DNA of 64,000 bases from Gnetum montanum (lineage: Eukaryota; Streptophyta; Gnetopsida; Gnetales; Gnetaceae). Where the stretch lies: NCBI GenBank assembly GCA_015680685.1, contig MNCI01002152.1, positions 292,222 to 356,221 of the forward strand, given 5' to 3'. The notes below the pieces were generated by a model. It saw only the letters and a program-made list of their open reading frames with translations. It did not search any database and was not told where the DNA came from. This document shows positions 1-12,860 of the stretch, one piece after another. Both the position numbers and the translations under genes were made by a program. How positions within the stretch are numbered: position 1 is the first letter of the stretch; the number at the start of each line of letters is the position of its first letter.

Positions 1-722
1 GGCCTAAACTAGTGCTACTCCTAGAGGCAATGGAAAATAGCTTTGTTTTAAGCTAAGAGGAGTGGGAGAAGAGAATCTAAGCTAGCCTAACTATGATGAG
101 CATCCATCCTTAATCATCCATACACATCTTGGACCTTGTGTACTACTTTTAGGATTACCAAGTGTATATTACTTGAGCGCTTCTAAATACACTATTGGGT
201 TACCAAGTAGCCACACTTAAATGCTCATGATTAAGTTGTACTCATTCTGCATTTAATAACAAGAATAGTAAAGGAAGGTAAAGAAACATTAATTAAAAAA
301 GAAATAAATAATAATAAGAATTAATTAATTAAAACTAAGTGAATGCTGCAATGATGGAGTAATCTCAATCTTTATGGTTGGTCATGTCCATGTCCAAGTA
401 CGTTGCACTCGAATAAAGGTTTTGTACAATTACAATCATCACAATGTAGGCATGCACTAGGGAAAGAGTTGAGATGAACTAAAAATGAACAAAAGGAATC
501 TACTTTTATACTAACCTACTTCCTTCCTTCTTGTGTGCCCAAAGGTGTATTTATAGGCTTACACAGGAATCCCAATATCGTGTATTCGATATCATTATCC
601 AGGCTACGATATCGCATACCCAATATTGAGGGTTTGATTTCGAGGGTCTGATATCAAGGGTCCAATGTCAAGGGTCCAATGTCAAGGGTCCGATATCAGC
701 ACCTAACAAACCATGATTCATC
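1..722 (-). mobile_element. LTR-X: partial LTR of a minus-strand Athila-like element
   Basis: Read on the minus strand this LTR starts TGATGAATCATGG at 722, matching the TGATGA start of the other Athila-like LTRs here. A TATAAATA box lies at 548-555. Around 150-220 it shares the paired GGTAACC and GGTAATCCT blocks found in the E1, E2 and E5 LTRs. The U3 region holds five 14-base repeats (628-697). The far end is outside the window. At 723 the sequence changes abruptly to plus-strand gag of E1, so this LTR was inserted into that gag. It may be a solo LTR or the 5' LTR of an element lying further left. Confidence 0.8.
628..697 (-). repeat. five tandem 14-bp units in the U3 of LTR-X
   Basis: Five consecutive 14-base units start at 628, 642, 656, 670 and 684 with no spacer. 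The core is AGGGTCCAATGTCA with transitions between units; several units contain GATATC. The array lies upstream of the minus-strand TATA box at 548-555, the usual place for LTR enhancer repeats. An enhancer role is inferred from position only. Confidence 0.85.
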
Positions 723-1300
723 AACTAGAAATAAAAAGGAAAAGTTGCTTTAGTGGAAGAATGCATTAATTCAAGATCAGATGATGAGGAAGGGTATATA
801 GTTTGCTAGTAAAAACATCCTAAAGGATGCTATCCTATGATGGAACATTTGCAAGAATCAAGGGCATATACATTTAATCCAATATTCATCAAACAAAAAA
901 TGCCAAAATAGGTACCTTACCCTCATGGTAACTATATAAAGTCCTTTAAACTTGCTTATTATCCATGTAGAGCTTATCCAGAATCATAGGAGCAATTTTA
1001 GTAGTAGTGGAAACAACCTTAAGTGTGGGCAATGTCACCAACAAGGCAACAATACCAATATTGGTAGCTAGACCCTTATGAATATTATGTGCGGTGTCCA
1101 ATATTTGTAAGGAACATAGTAGTTTACACTTTTCAATATTATCCACTTGAGTACTATAGACCTATAACTCCAAGGATGGATTCTAATCCATATGTACATC
1201 AAACAATACCTAGTCCATTCAGTCAACCCTCCAACCCTCTATTGCCATTACCACCACTTGCAATGTAGAGAGAGTTGCCATCACAACCTTAGTAGGAAAT
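723..1300 (+). pseudogene. E1 gag C-terminal part with degenerate zinc knuckle
   Basis: Translation with stops gives EKVALVEE followed by HPKGCYP and HLQES, then a proline- and tyrosine-rich stretch. The same string order occurs in E2 (from 12862), E4 and E5 (59009-59455), where it is CEICQYDHPKGC, a compact C-x2-C-x3-H-x3-C knuckle. In E1 the two leading cysteines are lost: VC is followed by two stops. The nucleocapsid domain normally binds the element RNA during packaging. The upstream gag is cut off by LTR-X at 722. Confidence 0.75.
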
Positions 1301-1313
1301 TACAACAAGGATA

Positions 1314-1920
1314 GTGAATATACAAAGAGAGGATCATACCAACAATGCTAATGAAAAATTAAGGAAATGTCCTTTCTTTAGGATATGTCTTGAAAATGTT
1401 GGTAGAGTTGAAGATTCATTGAATCATGTTTCTTATACAACAAATCCTCTTACAAGCACTATGCTTCTACCACAACTAGCTCATAAATTTAAAACTATCA
1501 TGTTAACTAAGATAGTATCGAAGAAGTTTAAGGTAAGAGCACTTCCTAAGAAAAGAATTGATCTAGGAATTCCTCTAATTTGTTTACAAGTAGTTGGAAA
1601 CTCACCATGCAAAGCTCTACTAGACTAAAGTTTTGAAGTTAACTTGATATATCAAGAAACATACAAGGCATGGAAATTTTCACCTTTAAAAAAGTGTAAC
1701 ATAGGGTTAGAGCTAGTAGACTAGTTTGTCACCTTCCCTTTGGGACAAATAGATAATGTGGTGACCACTATCAATGGGTGGTCTTATCTAGTATATTTTC
1801 TAGTGATTGACATGAAGAATGATGATAAGAAATTTCCTATGATTATGGGGAGAGCATGGCTTAGCACAATAAATGCTAAGTTAGGAATGAGAGATTTATC
1901 CATGGGAAATATCTAAAGAA
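1314..1920 (+). pseudogene. E1 retropepsin-like protease remnant
   Basis: One frame runs from the gag-protease linker into a retropepsin fold. Visible blocks are GNSPCKALLD (about residues 95-104 from 1314), then a stop in the active-site loop, then NLIYQ, LELVD, INGWSYLVYFLVID and GRAWLSTINAKLGMRDLSM. The loop reads L-D-stop-S where E2, E4 and E5 have L-D-S-S. The enzyme would have cleaved the Gag-Pol polyprotein. This copy is inactive. Family assignment rests on the four aligned copies in this window. Confidence 0.75.
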
Positions 1921-2099
1921 GATGAGTAAGGGGCCATACATACACAAAGGATTCCATGCATAACTAATGATAATGAAGGTTGTAGTTCTGAACTGAAACT
2001 TCAAAATTTCAACATAGTCCTTACAATAGTTCACAACAGATGTGAGAAACAAGTGTGTGTACAAGAAGGAATAAGGGTCACCAAACCAAAAGATGCCTA

Positions 2100-4075
2100 G
2101 TGGCTGAAAATTGAGAACATAAAACTATCCAAAACATGCATGGAATTGTATGACTCACTTATTAACTCCTACCCTGAGAAAATGACCCAAACTGAGAACT
2201 CCCAAAAGGATATTATAAACCACAATCATACACCAATGAATAATGAAAATGGAGAATTAAAATTTGAATTTAAGAATAAACAAGAAAGTATAGTTGGACC
2301 TTCTAAAATGGAAAGGCCATCTAGTCCAATAAATATATATCTTCAAACAACCAAAACTTGATTATCATCAATATTACATGGGATAATAACCAAAAAACTA
2401 AATCACTAAGGATGATAAATGAGAAATCCAGAGTGTATGATCTAGGGGATCTAAGGGTCCATTTTCCAAACACTCAACCATGAGTTCAGTCATGAGAGAG
2501 ATGCCTTACCTTAACTTAGGAATTAATAAGTTCTTTTCAAATTTCTATTTTCTAATTCTTTTTGATTTATAATTTCTTGTTATACCTGTTCACATTTCTT
2601 ACCAATTTTCACATTCTATAATATCTTTTCATTCTTTTGTATGTTTTGATTTCTTAATCTCTTTATATTATTTAATATTTTCCAAATTCCTCTTTTATTT
2701 TACCATTTTCTATAATTTGAATTATCCATTTTGTGCATATTTTTGTTAATTTTTCAATAAAGTGCAAGGAATAAAGTAAGACGTAGTCCCAGTAAGATGA
2801 AGATTGCCCCATATTATCTAATCATAAGGGATAGATTACCTATACAATGAGGCCATGACACCCATCCACCCATTCCAACAATAAAAGCTTCTTACCATGG
2901 CCATAATGATATTCTTCTCATAATAAAACTAAGAATAAACTTGTGATCATTATGCCTAGACAAAAAAGGGAAGAATCAAGTGGTAATGACAAGGATGTGA
3001 CATCAAGGGAACTTGTGGATTCTCTTGGATTACTACTATGGATTCTATCTTGTTGTTAAGGATGTATTTTTTCTTGAAGATCTAATAAAAATGGGAGTAA
3101 GAGTACAATAATTGTTGCAAAGAGTACAATAAGTGTTGCCTTATAATGTCACTAGAAAGACATGTTACCCATGCTTGTAGGTAGTCCTTTGGTAAGGCCG
3201 ACATAGTCAAAAATAAAATTCATGCACATAATAAATTTTTTGGGGATCCCACTGCAAAGACATGTTACCCATGCCTGAAGATATGTGGCTTCTAAAGAAT
3301 CTCAAAAATAAAGAGTGTAACAAATAAACTCCTTCCTTGAACAACACACCAAGTGGTGAAACACCTTGCAATAGTGGTAGTCTTATGGTTTTGAATCCTA
3401 GGGATAAAACAATGCAATGTCACTGGTAAGTGGTTTGAACTTGGTTTGAATCTTAGATAGAAAGGCTAATAATTACTTTAATCATAAAGTACACGTAAGA
3501 ATTCATTATGCCTATGGTAAGATACCTCATGTCATATTTTCAATAATCTCTTCTACAGTCCATTTCATCTCATTACATATTTCATCATAACCTTATGGTT
3601 TTGTATAATATAGTGAGATTTTCCAAATCTATTGATACTAACATGTGTTTTTTGCTAGATAGGTATGTCTTACATTCAACTCCTTGAGTAATTACAGACA
3701 CTTTTAACCATGGTTATACATGGGAACTAACGGTTGGAGCCTACTTTAGGGAGGCCCCACTTGTATAATTGTTGTATCTCATACTTGACAAAAAATTACA
3801 CATCATCTTGTACCTTTTGAAATAATCAAGACATAATAAACACTCCCCATATCATCTTCAAACCTATCCATCAACTCTGAACATTCAATCTATCTCAAAT
3901 TGACCCAATAAACTTTCATTACTTGAGATTCCTTTCTTAGGAACTTTGAATGCCAAAGTTTTGAAAACTAAGCATCATTAATGATCCAAGACCCTTTGGA
4001 CAAGCTTCACGTCTTCCAAAAATTTCAATTGACTCATTTTCCCCAAAAAATTCAACAAAAAAATGGAAATTTTTT
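2100..4075 (+). other. E1 post-protease linker and long non-coding region, pol deleted
   Basis: The segment at 2100-2360 is the linker after the protease (CMELYDSLINSYPEKM), like the one at 14330 in E2. After about 2400 it passes directly into the T-rich, AC-poor tail that in E5 follows integrase. RT, RNase H and integrase are therefore missing between about 2360 and 2450. The rest is non-coding. It contains a block around 3150-3290 (CATGTTACCCATGCCTG) also present near 15540 in E2 and, inverted, near 54290 in E5. Confidence 0.65.
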
Positions 4076-4330
4076 TATGGTGACATCATAGCTATGATGT
4101 TGTTGCCCATGCGATGTTGCATCTACAATGACTCATCTGTAACATTGTGCACATAAAAATAGTATATATATGCATAGGAGGTAGCAAAATTTTCCATTCA
4201 TTCATTTTATAGCAAGAGAAGTTTTTGTAGTTTTCTCTTTGAGCACTTTCAAGCTAACTTTACAAGGTCATAACTTCATCTACATAGCTTCAATTTTTTA
4301 AGTTCTTGAACCTTGTTGATTCTAGAGTGC
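4076..4330 (+). promoter_or_regulatory. E1 internal promoter-like segment before ORF3
   Basis: The run at 4078-4150 is rich in short ATG/CAT palindromic blocks (GACATCATAGCTATGATG) and resembles the E1 U3 at about 23370-23430 (GATGTCATAGATACAATG). A TATATATATGC stretch follows at 4152-4165, then a leader matching the one before ORF3 in E2 (16380-16560). A promoter function is inferred from resemblance to U3, the TATA-like stretch and position just before ORF3. Confidence 0.45.
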
Positions 4331-4339
4331 TCAACTTAG

Positions 4340-5056
4340 TCATGGAGGGTATATTGTGAGGTACATTTGGAAACTTGGGCCAAAAATTTTCTAACTCATG
4401 GAAGATATTATAAAGGATAAGTATAAGAAATTAATAAGAAGATCATCATTAATCAATCAAACCTAAGCTAAAGAACCTAGTTAATTCTCCTAATAAACTA
4501 TACCAACCATTTTAGGACATAATAACAAGGTAATGATAATTATAGGAGGTCTTAATAGTAAAGGATATAATACTAAAAAGGTTTCATTTTGAAAATTTCT
4601 CTAACTCTGTAGTTATAATGAGATAAGAACTTGATCTAACCAAGAGTACGAGGAAGATGAGGAACTATTATGAATCGATTTAAACACTTTAATAATTTCA
4701 AACTCTTGATGACTGCAGATGGTCTCAAAGAGACTAGCAACTGAAGGATCCTTTTAACATGGAAGAAAAAGACCAAGAGGCCATGAGAGAAGCTAAGAGA
4801 GAGAACAAACTCCACAATCATAAGATGCAAAGTAGGAAGCCCAATCATTTAGCATTCATCAACAAACTCCCACCATTGAGTACTTAGCCAAAGGAAAGGT
4901 AGAATCATTGCCTATACTTGAACAATGGTAGTGGCTCACATTGTCTCTAGAATGCCTTCAAGCCATACAAGGAAAATCTCTAATGTCCATGGTCTTCATG
5001 GAATTGAACTTTGGTCCTTTTATGGAGTTTTCTCTAGAAGCTATGAAGACACAACT
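4340..5056 (+). pseudogene. E1 ORF3, N-terminal part, interrupted by E2
   Basis: This is a decayed frame in the position where Athila elements may carry an env-like gene. It contains a charged stretch (MEEKDQEAMREAKREN, from about 4757) and a block MELNFGPFMEFSLEAMKTQ ending at 5056. The equivalent block in E2 is LQELTFGPFLDLAQKRS at about 17075-17125, so the two ORF3 copies are homologous. E2 is inserted right after this block and duplicated CAACT. The reading frame resumes at 20705. Function unknown. Confidence 0.55.
5052..5056. repeat. TSD CAACT, left copy, of element E2
   Basis: CAACT directly precedes the TGAT start of the E2 5' LTR and is repeated exactly at 20700-20704 after its 3' LTR. 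Five bases is the usual integrase duplication for Ty3/gypsy elements. Confidence 0.95.
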
Positions 5057-5851
5057 TGATATTTCATCATCGATGGCCTATGTTGATGCATATGTGTCAA
5101 TGTGGTGTCTTAATCTACCTATATAAATGTTCATACCCATCACATTTATGACATCATTAAATCCATAAATTATGGAAGTTCTTATAGTTTATTTCTCAAT
5201 AGTTAGAATATTTTTTTTAGTTCCTGTAGTAGGAGTCAAAAAGTATATGGATCCTTATTCAAGCATTAATGTACTTGGACACTTCAATGTGATGGCAATA
5301 AAGATGAACTTCTTGAAATACCTTGCAACATTTGGAAATAGCATAATGTTTACTTTAATGCACTTTATTATTCATGAAATTTACTTCAATGCTCATTGGT
5401 TAATTAAATAAGACTAATTAATTCACATAAGTACAACCAAATTGAACATAACTTTAATACTTGGTAATCCTAGCAGTGACTCACACTTGATAACCTAGCA
5501 GCAATATAATGTGTTCAAGATGTGTACAGTAGGTGGGACTGGATGCTTATGTCAGGAAATAGGTTAAGAAATTAGATAGTTTATTAAATTAATTAATACT
5601 TAATTACTTTATTTTACACTTAGGGTAACATAGAAAAAAATATAAACTTATAAAAATCATGTGCCTTAGTTACACTTAACCATACGCTTGTACTTATATA
5701 AGTGAAACCAAGAAGACAATGATCATATCCCTAGATTCACTATCCTAGATAATGTGCATTTAGAGAGCTAAATTCTATGGAATTTGATTGGATTATGCAT
5801 GAACACTTGTAATTCATATGTTTGGGTGTAGGGTATACTTGTCACTCATCA
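5057..5851 (+). mobile_element. E2 5' LTR
   Basis: This LTR is 795 bases, from TGATATTTCATCATC to ACTCATCA, and aligns along its length with 19870-20699. The U3 is about 35 bases shorter than in the 3' copy, through loss of part of the ATG/CAT palindrome array. The promoter-like CTATATAAATG lies at 5120-5130. The U5 holds the lineage block TTGGTAATCCTAGCAG around 5462. The two LTRs differ mostly by transitions, so the insertion is old. Confidence 0.93.
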
Positions 5852-5852
5852 T

Positions 5853-5870
5853 TGGCATTGTTGCTAGGGA
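5853..5870 (+). promoter_or_regulatory. E2 primer binding site, tRNA-Asp type
   Basis: TGGCATTGTTGCTAGGGA starts one base after the 5' LTR. Plant Athila elements use the 3' end of tRNA-Asp, for which the ideal site is TGGCGCCGTTGCCGGGGA. All five differences are transitions. The site starts minus-strand DNA synthesis from the annealed tRNA. The ideal sequence is from general knowledge, not from this window. Confidence 0.8.
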
Positions 5871-5999
5871 CTTTAGTTAGCTACATGCACTACCTAGGAA
5901 GTTTGTAAAATTATTAAATGATGTTTTAATGAATCATAAGGCCACATCATTGAGATAAATAATAATAACATACACAAACTATTTTCCTTAAGAACTAAC

Positions 6000-7733
6000 A
6001 TGGCTTCTTCTCATAGGAAAGACTCTCTGCCATTGTTTGTAAGTGGATACAATTAATAATAAGAAGAAGGTCATAAGACACTAGTGTCCCAATAGTTCAA
6101 AGTGGTATATACTCATCTAGATGAGTATACTTTGGACTTCACCTTCATCCTACATTAAGATGAGTAGCTACAGTGGAGGAACATGGAAGACAACATCATG
6201 TTGTCTCTCGACCAATTTGTTCCTACAATGCTCTTAAACAATCTTATCAAGTTGGGAATTACTAGACTTAATTCTAAATACGAAGTGCAAGATCATGCCT
6301 ATTGGGATTATCATCCCACAGAGGCATAGAAAAAGAAAGATCAATAGATGGAGGCCCAATAAAGACCACAAAAGGTAAAAAGGGTCCTACCCAATTTTTA
6401 TTGTAGACACATAAAGAAGGGAAGGACTTCCTTTTAGGGAGGTCTTAATACATTGATTCTCATCCTCTATTTGATGAGGAGGCCCTTAAACAGCAGATAC
6501 AGTCAGTTGTAACCAAGCTTGGTTTTTCAAATAATGGATCTCATAATTAGAGAGCCTCGAAAGGGGGTAGCTAGGGTAGAAACGAGAATAAGCACTAGGA
6601 TAAGGAAAAACATGGTAACTATGGTAGGAACTAGAGAAGATAAAGTAGCATACATCATACTAGTGGTGGCTTCCCTTCCTCTTTTCCTTCTTCATCCTTA
6701 TTGTTTTCCTCCTCCAACTCCAATTGGAGCTACAGAGACAAGAAGGACCATGATGGAGGTGAGTGATGGGATTGGGATGATTGCTGATCCCATTGTAATG
6801 ATAGAGACAATGGGAATGAGTAGTGAAGAGATGATTAGAACAAAGAAAGAAGGGACAATAGGGATCATCATAGGCCTCATGGTTATGATAGGGGCCACCT
6901 TGACTGCTATCAATATGATGGGCCCTTGCTGGTAACGAGAAACTTGTGGAACATTGTAGAGGTCGTTAGGATCCCAACAAGGCATGTGAAAGATAGATAT
7001 GTTAAATGGTTGGATATGAATAATATCCTTAAATTTAAAAGGGGATATAATTCATATCCACAAAATAATTTGTAAGAATTTCATGATTCTTGTGCCTTAT
7101 AGAATATGGAATATGAATGGAAAAAATTGAAGCTATTTTTAGGACACTTGTCAAAGAAGTTAAAAGTTGGCACTAGTCCTTGGAACTAGAATCAATTTGA
7201 AGGTGGAGTAAAATGCTTAAAATATTTAATGATAAGTACCAAAAGTACTCTCAAGTGTCCAAAGGAAAATCCAAGGATGAAAATAGAAAACTCATGAATC
7301 CTTGGATGTGGCCATGGACAAGTACTACTCTTTGTTATACCGATCCTAGGCCATGACTATTCTCAAAAGGACTAGACACAACCATATCATTGATGGGCTT
7401 CAAACTAAAACAAGAATAACTCTTAGGATCTATGCCTAAGGGAGGCTTTCAGAGTTAAGGACCCATAAGATCCAAAGGCTAATTGAGTAAGTGGCTAAAG
7501 AAAAAGGTTAGCTAAAAAAGAGAGAAAATGTAGAAGAGTATAATAAAGGCCCCTTCCTCTACAAAAGGGAGGTTTGTTTCTATGACAATGAGGGGGAGAC
7601 ATCACTTGATGAATTTGTATAAGAAAAAAATTTACCATTACAAAAATATGTATATGAAATATCAACTAAAGTTGATAAAATGTTAGACTTCTTGGATGAA
7701 AAATTTCAAACTACTCTAAGAATTGCTTAGGAG
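6000..7733 (+). pseudogene. E2 gag, 5' portion
   Basis: An ATG at 6000 begins MASSHRKDSLPLF, the first plausible start after the primer site. After a low-complexity, charged segment the frame gives VEVVRIPTRHVKD (from 6957), WLDMNN, NSYPQNNL and EWKKLKLF. These match the E5 gag (60133-59828), which has VVRIPTRHQKDSR, LDMNNIPQFEGGYN and EWKKLKFFPH. It ends in VDKMLDFLDEKFQTTLRI at about 7673-7726, where the U insertion cuts it. Gag forms the particle. Many stops; inactive. Confidence 0.75.
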
Positions 7734-8460
7734 AACACCCCATCCTAGCTAGGGCATGATGATGCTTAGGATAAAGTAATCTTACAATTAAAACATGATA
7801 ACTAAAAACCAATGATGTGTAGAATACATAATATTAAGAAAGGTGAAACTGCATAGAAATTTCATACCACACCAGTAACTAAACATATATTTCAATTTAT
7901 AAAACTACATGTCTCTACATAAATCAAATTATGCACTACTTTGCTAAAATACAAAAACACATAAACATCATCATCGTATATATAAGAGTACAAATAGTTT
8001 CATATAATGATACATAGTCCATACTATTGTGCATGAAAATATACATTAATTAAGCATTGAATATTTTCCCCTGCTCTACTCTTCCTATCTGTGCTTGTTT
8101 ATGCTCCTGCACCTGTAACACCCTGCCCTAGCTAAGGTAAGGTGATGCCAAGGATCAAGTAATCTTAGCATGGAAACATGATAACTAAAACCAATAATGC
8201 ATAGAATATATTATAATAAGAAAGGTCAAATGGTATAGAACTTTCCTGCCACACCAAAAACTCAACATACATAAAGCAAACTATACACTACTCTGCTAAA
8301 ATACAAAAACACATAAACCTCATCATCGTATATAGAAGAGTATAGAGACTTTCATGCAAGGATATCTAGTCCACAATACTATACATAAAAATACACATCA
8401 ACCTAGCACTAAAGATTTTCCCCTTCTCTACCCTTCCTCCCCATGCTTGTCTAGGCTCTT
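7734..8460. repeat. U direct repeat A/B, about 350-380 bp each
   Basis: Copy A (7734-8113) and copy B (8114-8460) align along their length. Both start with AACACCC, carry AACATGATAACTAAAA and CTAAAATACAAAAACAC, and end near GCTC followed by CACC. They differ by many transitions. The first copy lacks the TGT present at 8114. Confidence 0.85.
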
Positions 8461-11400
8461 ACACCTTTCACCTATAATGAAATAAAGTTAGTACATAACT
8501 GAATGGAAAGCCTTTACACTTCCCCTACTAGATGGTTGACAAATTCTACACTAGAGGAGAGGAGTGGGGTACAAGGCAACTTGCAACAATTGTTAGTCTT
8601 TTGCGTTCTAAAAACAACACACACCATATCACCCATAATTTTAACATACTACCATACAATCATAGATAATTCCATGGTCTAACATCATCTATCTTGCCCA
8701 TGTCATTATATCCATGATATACTATTAAACAATCCATGATCCACACAATCATAATCCAATCAGAATACATATGATCAATGATATGACTCACAAACTAATA
8801 CTATCACATACATAGCCCATGTGGTGGTTAGTGGATCCACACTCAATGTAGCATGTGAAACATTGCCATGAGTACTCATAACAACCACTCCCTATAGGTC
8901 TTTTATTGGTCTTTTATTTATCCAACCAGTGCTAGGATTCGTCAACCTATGACCTACAACCACTATCCTTCTGGAGAATTGGTGATAGGGATGATCACAC
9001 CTACACTCTCTCACTCTCACGATGAGGCCTAAGATAGGAGCCTCACTAATGCATCACAGTGAGGATCAATCCATACTACCTCCAAGGTGTCTTATCACTA
9101 ATCAGTCCACACCCTCACGTTAGCACCACCCCTAACAGTTACAATCATTCCATGAAAACAATACCATGATGCAACAGAACAACATGAAGACCTCGATATG
9201 ACAAAATAATACCATATTTCTCAAAGACACATACTTCTATATAGATGATCAGTATAGTAACCTTCAAAATGAGATATTCCCAAAGAAAAACTAATTCCAC
9301 GATTATAAAGTACTTTCCAAAATGATCCCAATGACACTAATTTTACCTAAATTAGACTCCTGGAAGCAATGTTATGTATGTTTAAGGTTTGATTAATAAA
9401 ATAATATTTAATTACCACCAAAAAGGATTGGAATGCCTAAATATGCTCATGCCCTAATAGATCCCAAAAATAGCATATTCCAATCATATGAGTCTAATGA
9501 ACACCACATATCCTATGCTACAAGTCCAAATCATCCCCTATATTGCATATATATTAATCCATAATTCATAACCAAAATTAGACAATTTTGGGAAAATAGA
9601 AAAAATAACATGTCCAAGCTCAATCCCTAAGCTATCTGCCCCACATGCCCACATTGCATAATCATAGATACTAATCCAACAAAAAAATACAGGGAAAAGG
9701 TAAATACAACCCACCAATTAAAATTGTCAGGGTAGAAAGGACAAAACAAATAGAAAATCCTAAAAAATCTAGTAGGACTCCCTTTTTCTTCCAACAAGTT
9801 CTACACCCACGTCGATATGATCACAGTAATCCCAAATCCAAGTTTAGAGAGAGTAAAAATCATCCACAAGTTTCAGAATCTAGAAAAAAGAAGATAGCAA
9901 AAAGAAAAATGGAGAAAATAGAGTCCTATGTATTTTTGTTTTTGCGAATAAGAAAAAAATAGAACCGAAAATCCAATTCTCTCACAAGTAGTGGTGAGGT
10001 GGTGCCATGAAAAAGATGAAACATAAAACATATACTTTATGTTAAATAATATAATGATGCACTTTTCTCATGTGACATGAGGTTACTTTTTGTTTTTTCA
10101 TTTGCATTATTTATTTATTTTTATTTTTTTATGAACGAACAATTTTCATAAGCTAATATATTTTTCTCCTCTACAATTAATATTGTAAACTTTAAACCTA
10201 CGTAATAAACACATCGGGACTTCAAATAAAAATTCATTTGAACCTATGAGATCCTTATCATACGCTCTACACACTCACATGCCAAAACCACACCTAAACA
10301 TCATGCAATATAGTGCTATAGTACAAATGTTAAAATACTAAAATTGCACATAAAACATAAAAATATACCAGATAGATGCTCTTATACCCTAATCCAACAC
10401 CCCTGCTAGCAACATCACCTATCTAACACATCACATAGGGCTATTGTACATAATCACGTTAGTTAAGCATGTAAAGACATCATAATCATAATATAAAGAC
10501 AAAGCTTCATAATATATAAAATACATTAACTCATCCTTGAAAACCTATGGGGACTCCACATGTCATGTATAAATCATAAACAAATGACCATACCTACTAT
10601 CTCTAGATGGGATTTAACAACACCTTTCACTTGAAATTAAATAAAGTTAATACAGAGTCGAGTGGTAAGCCTTTACACTTCCCTTGCTAAATGGTTGATA
10701 AGTGTTGTACTAGAGGAGAGGAGTGGAGTACAAGGCAACCTACAACGACTATTAGTTGTATGCATGCTCAAAACAAGACACACACCACATTGCCCATAAT
10801 GCTAACATAATCATTATTGAATATTATAGATGGCTATGATACAATCACAAATAAAGCCATGATCTAACATGATCTATCATGCCCATGTCATCATACCCAC
10901 GATATACCATTAAATAGTTCATGATCCACATAATCATAATCCAATCCTAACACATATTATCAACAATATGACTCGCAAACTAATACTATCATATACATAG
11001 CATATGTGATCACTAGCATATTTGCACTCAGTGTAGCATGTAAAAAATTGTCATGAGTACTCATAATAGCCATTTCTTGCAAGTCTTTTATTTATCCAAC
11101 TAGTGCTAGGGTCCATCAACTTGTGACCGTAACTACTAGCCTTTTGGAGGACTAGTGATAGGAATGAATACACCTATTTGATGTACTAGCCATAGGGATG
11201 AACACACCTTTGCTCTCCTACTCTCAAGATGAGGCCTGAAATAGGAGCCTCATTGATGCATCATAGTGGGGGTTAATTCATGCTACCTCCAGGGTGCCTC
11301 ATCACCAACTAGTCCACACCCTCATGCTAGCACCACCCACTAACGATCATCACAAGCATCATCACAAATACATGTACACATTCCAGTTACCTTAATAGCA

Positions 11401-12860
11401 CAATATGACAAAACAATACCATATTTCTCAAACTACATGTACTTCCACATAAATGACTACTATAATAACCTTTAAAATGATATATGCCCAAAGAGAAAAA
11501 AAATCTTAAAATTAGAAAGTACTTTCCAAAATGATACCAATGACAATTTTACCTAGACCCTTGGAAGCAAAGTTATGCACATTTAAAGTTTGATTAATAA
11601 AATAATATTTAATTACTAATAGGAAGGATTGGAACTCCCAAAAAATGCTCATGTCCTAATAAGCCCAAAAATATCATATTCCAATCATACCAGTCTCATC
11701 AACATCAGATATCATATTCTACAAGTCCACATCATATAATACATCACACATATATTACTATATAATTTGTAACCAAAATTGGACAATTTAAAAAAATAGG
11801 CAAAATAACATGTTCAAGCTTAATCTTTGAGCTATCTACCCTAGATTCCCACATCACATAATCATATACACCAAGAATATAGGAAAAAGGTAAAGACAAC
11901 TCACCAATTAAAATTTTTAAGGTAGAAAAATTGAAATAAGCAAAAAACCATTAAAATTCTAGTAGGACTCCATATTGCTTCAAACAAGTTTTGCACTAAT
12001 GTAGATATGATCTCAACAATCCCAAATCTAGGTTCAAAGTAAGCAAAAACCATTCACAAAGCTTAGAATTTAGAAAAATGTGGAACAAAAGAAGAGATAA
12101 GAAAGAAAAATGAAAGAATAGGCTCCTGTGCATTTCTATGGGTAAGAACACATCCATAGGAAAAAAATAAGAAACCCAAAATCCAATTTCTATGGGTAAG
12201 AAATGGTGAGGCAGTGGTACAAAAAATAAATAAACATATAACCTATACTTTTTTTTTACTATATGCTTTGTATTAAAAAAAAACTAATGATGCACTTTCT
12301 TTCTCATGTGACATGAGTTCACTTTTAAATTTTTTCCTTTTTAATTTATTATTATTATTTTTAAATGAACTATTTTCATAAGCTATATTTATTTTTTCCT
12401 CTACAACTAATGTTGTGAACTTTACTCATGTGTAATAAACACACTAGGACTCCAAATCAAAATCCATTTGAACCTACGAGATCCTTATTATATGCTCTAC
12501 ACATTCACATGATAAAACCACACCTAAAAATCACAAAACATAGTGTTATAGTACAAATTCATAAATACCAAAATCACACATAAAGCATAAAGACATACTA
12601 GATAAGTGCTCTTGTACCCCAGTCCAACATGCTTGCTAGCAACACCATCTATCTAACACATCACACAATGCTAGTATACATAGTCACGTTAGCTAAGCAT
12701 GTAAAAACATCATAATCATAACATAAAGACGAAGCCTCATAACATACAAAATACCTTTACATTACATTAACTCATCCTTGTCAACCCATTGGGACTTCAC
12801 CTGTAATGTATAAATCATAAGCATATTACCATGCCTAATGTCTCTAGATGGGATGTAACA
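8461..12860. repeat. U tandem repeat, two 2.2-kb units
   Basis: Units 8461-10619 and 10620-12860 are diverged direct repeats. Both begin ACACCTTTCAC and end TCTAGATGGGAT plus TTAACA or GTAACA. Shared landmarks in order are the GAGGAGAGGAGTGG block (8551, 10713), TGTAGCATGTGAAACATTG-like text (8851, 11033), the GCACCACCC region (9123, 11330), a T-rich stretch (10080, 12250) and CCATTTGAACCTA near the end. No open reading frame runs through either unit. Confidence 0.88.

Noticed and set aside
1-722. LTR-X as the 5' LTR of E1
   Set aside because: Its TATA box, U3 repeats and TGATGA start are on the minus strand, while E1 is on the plus strand, and it abuts the gag of E1 rather than a primer site.
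6519-6985. Open frames of 138 (+) and 95 (-) codons
   Set aside because: They overlap each other in a low-complexity part of the E2 gag. The frame homologous to E5 (NRDHHRPHGYD then VEVVRIPTRH) is a different one.
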